From JBBDXA01 sp040902585 (lineage in GTDB: Bacteria > Planctomycetota > Phycisphaerae > Phycisphaerales > Phycisphaeraceae), in NCBI GenBank assembly GCA_040902585.1, contig JBBDXA010000097.1, positions 1-34,450 of the forward strand: a stretch of 34,450 bases of DNA, given 5' to 3'. This document shows positions 30,212 to 34,450 of this stretch, piece by piece. A program made the position numbers and the translations under genes. The notes beneath the pieces are model-generated. The model saw only the letters and a program-made list of their open reading frames with translations, searched no databases and was not told the DNA's origin. Every line of letters begins with the position of its first letter. Position 1 is the first letter of the stretch.

Positions 30212-31519
30212 TCATCGCCTCGCCTTCTTCGCTTCATCCGCGATGATGCGCAGCCCTTCGCGCACGACATGTTCGGGCTGCGAAAAGTTGACACGGAGGC
30301 ACTCGTGTCGGTGCGGCCAGTCTTCATCGAGTCCGAAGAAGAAAAACTCGCCGGGCACGACGACCACCTTGCGGGCCTTTAGGCGTTCGTAAAGCTCGCG
30401 CGTGGGAATCGAAAGCCCGCGCAGCCAGAGCCAGTGGAAGAACGCCCCTTCGCTGGCGTGCATGGCCCAGTCGACGCCGGCCTTGTCGAAGGTGTCGCGC
30501 ACCATCGCGATCGCCGCGTGACTCTTCTCTTCGTAGAACGGCCGAAGATACTTCGCGCCGAACTCAAGGATCTCACCGCTTTCGACCCAGGGCAGGACGA
30601 TCTGCTGGCCGATGGTGCCGTTGGCCAGGCCGACGACCGCAGTCATCGAGCTGATAGCGGTGGCGATTGGCTCAGGGGCGATGACCACAGCCGTGCGCGT
30701 GCCGGGCAAGCCGAGTTTGGAAAGGCTCAGCGTGAGGATCACGTGCGGGGCCCAGTGCGGCGTGGCCTTGGTAAAGATCACACCGGGGAACGGCGCGCCG
30801 TAGGCATTGTCGAGAATCAGCGGCACATCGTGCTCGGCGGCGAGCTTCGACATTCGCAGCACTTCATCATCATCCAGCACGTTGCCTGTCGGATTCGTCG
30901 GGCGCGAGGCGATCATGGCGGCAATCGATTCGTTCTTGAGCGCCGCTTCAACCGCGGCAAAGTCGATGTGATACTTGAACACCCGCTCGCCCTCGCCGCC
31001 GGGCCAGGTGATCTTCGGCCGACAGGCGATGAACTGATTTTCTTCGAGTCCCTGATCCGCGTAGCCGATGTACTCGGGCGAAAGCGGCAGGAGAATCTTT
31101 TTCGTCACGCCGCCTTCGAAATGGCCCGAGAGCAGATTGAAGAGCATGAAGAAGGCGCTCTGCCCGCCGTTGGTGATGGCCATGTTCGCCGGTGTGATGT
31201 CCCAGCCATACGTGCGCCGAAGCAGACCAGCGAGTGCGGCAAGAAAGCGCGGGTTGCCTTGCGGCGGATCGTAGTTGACCAGCATGCGATCGAACGCGGG
31301 GCCGTCGGCGAGCATCTCGGCGAAGCGCTGGCGATAGAGCTTCTGCATCGCAGGCACCGCGGCGGGATTGCCGCCGCCGAGCATGAGCATGTCCGGCTCA
31401 ACCGTCATCGCGCGACCGAGATCATCCATCAGCTCGAGTATGCCCGTGCGCGCAGTGAGCTTGCGGCCAACCTGGGAGAACTGCGATTGTTTCAAGGCGT
31501 CGAGCATGGTCTGTCGCAT
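30212..31519 (-). CDS. avtA: valine-pyruvate aminotransferase
   Basis: The 435-residue class I/II aminotransferase reads like E. coli AvtA throughout: MLGGGNPAAVPAMQKLYRQR, NYDPPQGNPRFLAALAGLLR, TNGGQSAFFMLFNLLSG, PLSPEYIGYADQGLEEN, SRPTNPTGNV and VVVVPGEFFFFGLDEDWPH. The PLP-binding lysine is K268 in TLSLSKLGLPGTR. It interconverts valine and pyruvate with alanine and 2-oxoisovalerate. The ATG at 31519 or the one 12 bases later are both possible. The C-terminus has a Lys/Arg-rich end. The upstream region holds the left inverted repeat of the TPR cassette (31533-31559). Confidence 0.92.
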   Translation of the reverse strand: MRQTMLDALKQSQFSQVGRKLTARTGILELMDDLGRAMTVEPDMLMLGGGNPAAVPAMQKLYRQRFAEMLADGPAFDRMLVNYDPPQGNPRFLAALAGLLRRTYGWDITPANMAITNGGQSAFFMLFNLLSGHFEGGVTKKILLPLSPEYIGYADQGLEENQFIACRPKITWPGGEGERVFKYHIDFAAVEAALKNESIAAMIASRPTNPTGNVLDDDEVLRMSKLAAEHDVPLILDNAYGAPFPGVIFTKATPHWAPHVILTLSLSKLGLPGTRTAVVIAPEPIATAISSMTAVVGLANGTIGQQIVLPWVESGEILEFGAKYLRPFYEEKSHAAIAMVRDTFDKAGVDWAMHASEGAFFHWLWLRGLSIPTRELYERLKARKVVVVPGEFFFFGLDEDWPHRHECLRVNFSQPEHVVREGLRIIADEAKKARR

Positions 31520-31532
31520 TCGAAATCAATTA

Positions 31533-31559
31533 ACCACGGATAGCACGGATAGCATGGAT
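31533..31559. repeat. left inverted repeat of the TPR cassette (ACCACGGATAGCACGGAT-type)
   Basis: This 27-base arm contains three CACGGAT/CATGGAT-type units with 9-base period. It matches the complement of 32037-32063 at 24 of 27 positions and is continued outward by taaccacgg on both sides. Confidence 0.85.
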
Positions 31560-31570
31560 TTTCCAAGTCA

Positions 31571-32011
31571 TCAATCTCTTGCTGGCTTCAGGATCGTCCC
31601 GAGAAACTCGATGTACTTCGGATCCTGATCCTCAAACACTTCACGACCACCGGCCATGAATGCACGAGTCAATTCATCGCTTGCTCGTGTTCGATCGCCT
31701 AATTCAAAATAGCATTGCCCAAGCCGCAAGTGAATGAACGCATTACCAAGTCCAGCGGGACATTGCACTGCGGCCTCAAATGCTTTCAGCGCTTTGCCGT
31801 AGTCCTGCTTCGCGACAATTCGAACGTCACCCATTGCCACAAGAAGCCACGTCGCTGCTTCCCACTGCTCTTTCGGATTCGGTAGCAAATCCATCGCCTC
31901 GCCATACTTCGCCCAGGCTGCCACAAACTCCTCTCGTGCGACAAGTCGCTCAGCCTCTGCCACAAGCTGATCAAGCTGCAACTGAATCGCTCTCTTCAAC
32001 GAACGCGCCAT
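31571..32011 (-). CDS. TPR-type protein inside a lower-GC, inverted-repeat-bounded cassette
   Basis: The 146-residue cytoplasmic protein has helical TPR-like repeats: WAKYGEAMDLLPNPKEQWEA, DYGKALKAFEAAVQCPAGLG and HLRLGQCYFELGDRTRASDE, ending EDQDPKYIEFLGTI. The ending and the layout resemble small TPR proteins found widely as orphan genes near polymorphic toxins, where some act as immunity proteins; I could not confirm this. The gene is lower in GC than its neighbours (31 of 60 bases at 31621-31680). It is flanked by near-identical inverted repeats at 31533-31559 and 32037-32063, and it splits the avtA and DadA-like genes. It looks like an inserted cassette. Confidence 0.8.
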   Translation of the reverse strand: MARSLKRAIQLQLDQLVAEAERLVAREEFVAAWAKYGEAMDLLPNPKEQWEAATWLLVAMGDVRIVAKQDYGKALKAFEAAVQCPAGLGNAFIHLRLGQCYFELGDRTRASDELTRAFMAGGREVFEDQDPKYIEFLGTILKPARD

Positions 32012-32036
32012 ACCTCACGTACCTTCATAGCAATTG

Positions 32037-32063
32037 ATCCGTGCCATCCGTGCAATCCGTGGT
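32037..32063. repeat. right inverted repeat of the TPR cassette (ATCCGTGCCATCCGTGCAAT-type)
   Basis: This is the complement of the arm at 31533-31559 with three mismatches. It lies 26 bases upstream of the TPR start codon and eight bases from the stop of the DadA-like gene. The two arms bound a cassette of about 530 bases. Confidence 0.85.
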
Positions 32064-32070
32064 TACCTCT

Positions 32071-33324
32071 TTACCCATATCGATCCGGCGAGAGGATCGG
32101 CATGTCATATTCAGGCGTCTCGTTCATCAGCACCTGCGACACGATCCGCCCCGTGACCGGGGCGAGGCTCAGGCCCATCATCGCGTGGCCGGTGGCGATC
32201 ACCACATTGTCCCATCGCTGCGTGCGGCCCAGATAGGGTAGCCCGTCCGGGGTGCAGGGGCGAAGGCCGACCCAGGGCTGAATGCCTGAAAAATCTTCGG
32301 GTTGGAAGTTGGGAAAGTAGCGAGGCATCGATTCGATGATGCCCTGTACGCGTCTGGGGCTGACCTTTTCGTTGACGCCGGCAATCTCCATCGTGCCGCC
32401 GACGCGCAGCGAAGTGCCCATCGGCGTGATGGCAAGGCGGGCCTCCGTGCAGATCGAGCAGAGCGAAGGCAGCTCGCGCGGCTCCTTCAAGGTCAGACTG
32501 TAACCCTTGCCCGCCTGCATCGGGAGCTTCAGGTTCAACATGCGGCCCAGCGGAGGCGACCACGCGCCGCCTGCGATGACCAGATCATCACATGCGATGT
32601 CGCCGCGTGAGGTCTTCACGTGGGTGACTTTGCGATCCTGCGTGATGAAGCCGGTCGCTTCGGTTTCCCAAATGAAGTCGCAGCCCGCTTGTTCGAGGTT
32701 GGCCTGCATCGACGCCATGAAGCGATTGGGCGAAAGGTGGCAGTCGCGCGGGAAGTAGATCGAACCGAGGATGTCCATGGTGATGTTCGGATCGAGCTTC
32801 GCGGTGGCGCTGGCGTCGAGCACCTGCGCGGGGACGCCGAGTTTGTTGGCCTTCTCGGCTGCGTGTGATTCCTCTTCCATCACGCGCGGCGTTTTGCAGA
32901 GCATCAGCAGGCCTTGCTTCACGAGGCCGAACGCATTGTGCGATTCGTCCGCGAGTTCTTCATAGAGCGACCGGCTCGCCAGGTTCAGATCGCGCAGCAG
33001 CGGCGAGGCGCGCTCGACATGCTTCTTCGTGCATGCTTTCCAGAAGCGAGCCATCCATGCGAGCAGATCCCAGGAGAGTCGCGGCTTGATGTAGAACGGC
33101 GACTTGGCGTTCCACATCATCTTCAGGCCGAGCTTGACCATGCCCGGCGCGGCCAGCGGCGTGAAGTGGCTGGGCACGATCATGCCGGCATTGCCGAAAG
33201 AGCAACCATCGCGCGTTGAAGGCTTGCGATCGATGACGGTGACGCGCAGGCCGCGCTTCAGGGCGAAGTGGGCGGTACACAGGCCGATGACGCCGGAGCC
33301 GAGGATGACGAGGTGACGAGGCAT
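32071..33324 (-). CDS. DadA-like FAD-dependent D-amino-acid/D-hydroxyproline dehydrogenase
   Basis: The 417-residue flavoprotein has the FAD-binding GxGxxG at G9-G11-G14 (LGSGVIG) followed by VIDRKPSTRDGCSFGNAGMI. It also has the DAO-type C-terminal motif GLRPCTPDGLPYLGRT, with ATGHAMMGLSLAPVTGRI near the end. It is of DadA type, oxidising D-amino acids to imino acids at the membrane side. Its neighbour is a 4-hydroxyproline epimerase, so the most likely substrate is cis-4-hydroxy-D-proline, as in the known hydroxyproline pathway. Alanine is also possible. The start ATG at 33324 lies 4 bases from the interspersed repeat; no convincing Shine-Dalgarno is seen. Confidence 0.88.
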   Translation of the reverse strand: MPRHLVILGSGVIGLCTAHFALKRGLRVTVIDRKPSTRDGCSFGNAGMIVPSHFTPLAAPGMVKLGLKMMWNAKSPFYIKPRLSWDLLAWMARFWKACTKKHVERASPLLRDLNLASRSLYEELADESHNAFGLVKQGLLMLCKTPRVMEEESHAAEKANKLGVPAQVLDASATAKLDPNITMDILGSIYFPRDCHLSPNRFMASMQANLEQAGCDFIWETEATGFITQDRKVTHVKTSRGDIACDDLVIAGGAWSPPLGRMLNLKLPMQAGKGYSLTLKEPRELPSLCSICTEARLAITPMGTSLRVGGTMEIAGVNEKVSPRRVQGIIESMPRYFPNFQPEDFSGIQPWVGLRPCTPDGLPYLGRTQRWDNVVIATGHAMMGLSLAPVTGRIVSQVLMNETPEYDMPILSPDRYG

Positions 33325-33327
33325 GGG

Positions 33328-33453
33328 GAGAAATCAAAAAAGCAGAAAAGCAGAAAAGCAGAAAAGGCTGCACGTGAAAGCGAGCGTCCAGAGCGAAGCC
33401 GGATGCTGTTTTGATTTTCTGCTTTCCTGCTCTTTTGTTTTCATGCTTTCTCC
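33328..33453. repeat. GAAAAGCAG / CTGCTTTTC inverted repeat between epimerase and DadA-like gene
   Basis: The left arm (33328-33367) has four aaagcag units; the right arm (33408-33453) has the complement, partly degenerate. The 40-base centre holds cacgtg. The TGA stop of the epimerase (33441-33443) lies in the right arm. This is the third copy of the family seen at 14801-14896 and 25052-25185. Confidence 0.85.
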
Positions 33454-34397
33454 CTGATCCCCCAGCAGAACGGATCGCTTTCATCCAGCAGCAGCGTGCT
33501 CTCGCCAGTCACATACGCCCGGCCGGTGATGGTGGGCAACACGATGCCTTTGCTTTCGTCGATCCATTCGTACCTGCCGGTGAAGCGCGTGCCGAGGATG
33601 CTTTCCTGCACCCACGTTTCACCCGGCTTCAGTTTGCCGGCCGCGGCGAGACAGGCGAGCTTCGCGCTGGTGCCGGTGCCGCAGGGCGAGCGATCGTAGG
33701 CTTTGCCGGGACAGAGGACGAAGTTGCGTGAGTTTGCATCAGGGGCCCCGCCCGGCCCGAAGAGTTCGATGTGATCGATCTCCCGATGCGCGACGTTTAT
33801 CGCCTTGCGAATTCGCCAGCTCACATCGGTCAGATGTTCGACATTGGCGAGCGAGAGTTCTTCATCGTGTTCGCTGACGAGGTAAAACCAGTTGCCGGCC
33901 CAGGCGATGTCGCCCTTCACTCTTCCCACACCCGGCACGTCCATTTCAACATCCGCCTTCGTGCGATAGCTCGGCACGTTGTTCACGCTCACGCTGCCAT
34001 CCTCGTGGAGCGTGGTGGTGACGATGCCGACGCAGGTATCGATGCGGTGCGTGCCGGGCTGGATGAGGTTCATGTGGGCGAGGGTGGCGACCAGGCCGAT
34101 GGTGCCGTGACCGCACATGCCCAGGGGGCCGACGTTGTTGAAGAAGATGACGCCGGTGACGCAGGAGGGATCGCTCGGTTCGACGAGCAGGCCGCCGACG
34201 AGGACATCGCTGCCGCGCGGCTCGTTCACGACGGCGGAGCGGAAGCGATCGTGTTGCTCGCGAAAGACTTGAAGGCGCTGGGCGATGGTGCCCGCCGCCG
34301 CGCCGCCCAAGTCCGGCCCGCCTTCGATGACGAGGCGTGTGGGTTCGCCCGCGGTGTGGCTGTCGATGACTTGAACTCGACGCATCGTTGAATCCAT
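33441..34397 (-). CDS. 4-hydroxyproline 2-epimerase (proline racemase family)
   Basis: The protein of about 318 residues has the proline racemase fold in two mirrored halves. Both catalytic cysteines are kept: C95 in MCGHGTIG and C239 in DRSPCGTGTSAK, so it is a racemase/epimerase and not the Thr-bearing trans-3-hydroxyproline dehydratase type. It inverts the alpha-carbon of trans-4-hydroxy-L-proline to give cis-4-hydroxy-D-proline. The neighbouring DadA-like gene would take that product, which supports hydroxyproline rather than proline as substrate. Starts at GTG 34409, ATG 34397 and ATG 34385 are in frame; the family begins near RRVQVIDSH, so 34397 or 34385 are the best. No Shine-Dalgarno is visible; a repeat copy lies upstream. 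The stop codon is inside the GAAAAGCAG repeat. Confidence 0.88.
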   Translation of the reverse strand: MDSTMRRVQVIDSHTAGEPTRLVIEGGPDLGGAAAGTIAQRLQVFREQHDRFRSAVVNEPRGSDVLVGGLLVEPSDPSCVTGVIFFNNVGPLGMCGHGTIGLVATLAHMNLIQPGTHRIDTCVGIVTTTLHEDGSVSVNNVPSYRTKADVEMDVPGVGRVKGDIAWAGNWFYLVSEHDEELSLANVEHLTDVSWRIRKAINVAHREIDHIELFGPGGAPDANSRNFVLCPGKAYDRSPCGTGTSAKLACLAAAGKLKPGETWVQESILGTRFTGRYEWIDESKGIVLPTITGRAYVTGESTLLLDESDPFCWGIREKA

Positions 34398-34412
34398 CAG
34401 AATTGACACTCA

Positions 34413-34450
34413 GGGTGCCACGGTGCGAGGAGGCTTGGCGAGCAGACCCG
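34413..34450. repeat. GGGTGCCACGGGTC-family element, cut by window end
   Basis: The sequence gggtgccacggtgcgaggag, followed by gcttggcgagcagacccg, matches the element at 1876-1916 closely, with a few base changes (one base missing in the acgggtc block). It lies just upstream of the epimerase start, so in this copy the element occupies a promoter region. The end is not seen. Confidence 0.75.

Noticed and set aside
1..34450. tRNA, rRNA or known riboswitch
   Set aside because: I saw no cloverleaf, rRNA segment or recognisable riboswitch; a covariance search would be needed to exclude short ncRNAs.
1..34450. Insertion sequence or phage genes
   Set aside because: No transposase, integrase or phage protein is recognisable; mobility signs are limited to short repeats.

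Overview
The window looks like a chromosomal segment of a high-GC member of the Planctomycetota, possibly of the Phycisphaerae type. This is inferred from gene content, not from a database match. The clues are a paired PSCyt1/DUF1549/DUF1553 protein and Tat-exported DUF1501 protein, a TIGR02996 domain, a PEP-CTERM tail, and very many short interspersed repeats that fill spacers and even enter coding sequence. The assembly has a 10-N gap at 4563-4572 inside the DUF1501 gene.

Layout. 1-2985: a J-domain protein fragment (-), a GspE/PilB-type ATPase (+) and a REC-GGDEF regulator (-). 3231-7897: the DUF1553/DUF1501 pair (-). 8200-14798: a complete Mrp Na+/H+ antiporter operon mrpABCDEFG (+), in which every non-overlapping junction is filled with repeat text. 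14908-16989: a HIT-family phosphorylase/hydrolase and two tandem MsrB lipoproteins (+). 17058-19162: a PilZ protein (-) and a CobA-HemD fusion (+). 19352-20510: a sulfite-oxidase-like molybdopterin protein and a small protein joining a TIGR02996 domain to a biotin-carrier-like domain that lacks the biotinyl lysine (-). 20541-26549: a four-gene operon exbB-exbD-TPR-VWA (-). 26673-28805: DUF420, SCO1 and an ABC-2 permease (-), suggestive of cytochrome oxidase assembly. 28891-29555: a small DUF5678-like protein overlapping a retropepsin-like protease (+). 29567-31519: nadD and avtA (-). 31571-32011: a lower-GC TPR gene inside a near-perfect inverted repeat. 32071-34397: a DadA-like FAD dehydrogenase and a 4-hydroxyproline epimerase (-), a likely hydroxyproline-degrading module.

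How genes may work together. The Mrp complex would exchange Na+ for H+. The exbB-exbD-TPR-VWA operon looks like a proton-driven envelope motor. Its VWA protein carries a TonB-like transmembrane SxxxH...L..S pattern but ends in a VWA domain instead of a TonB C-terminal domain. The epimerase would convert L-hydroxyproline to the D-epimer, which the FAD dehydrogenase would oxidise.

The most unusual items are the lysine-less biotin-carrier/TIGR02996 fusion, the TonB-like VWA transducer, the signal peptide whose hydrophobic core is written in an interspersed repeat, and the TPR cassette bounded by inverted repeats. All functions here are inferred by reading motifs; no alignment or search was run.
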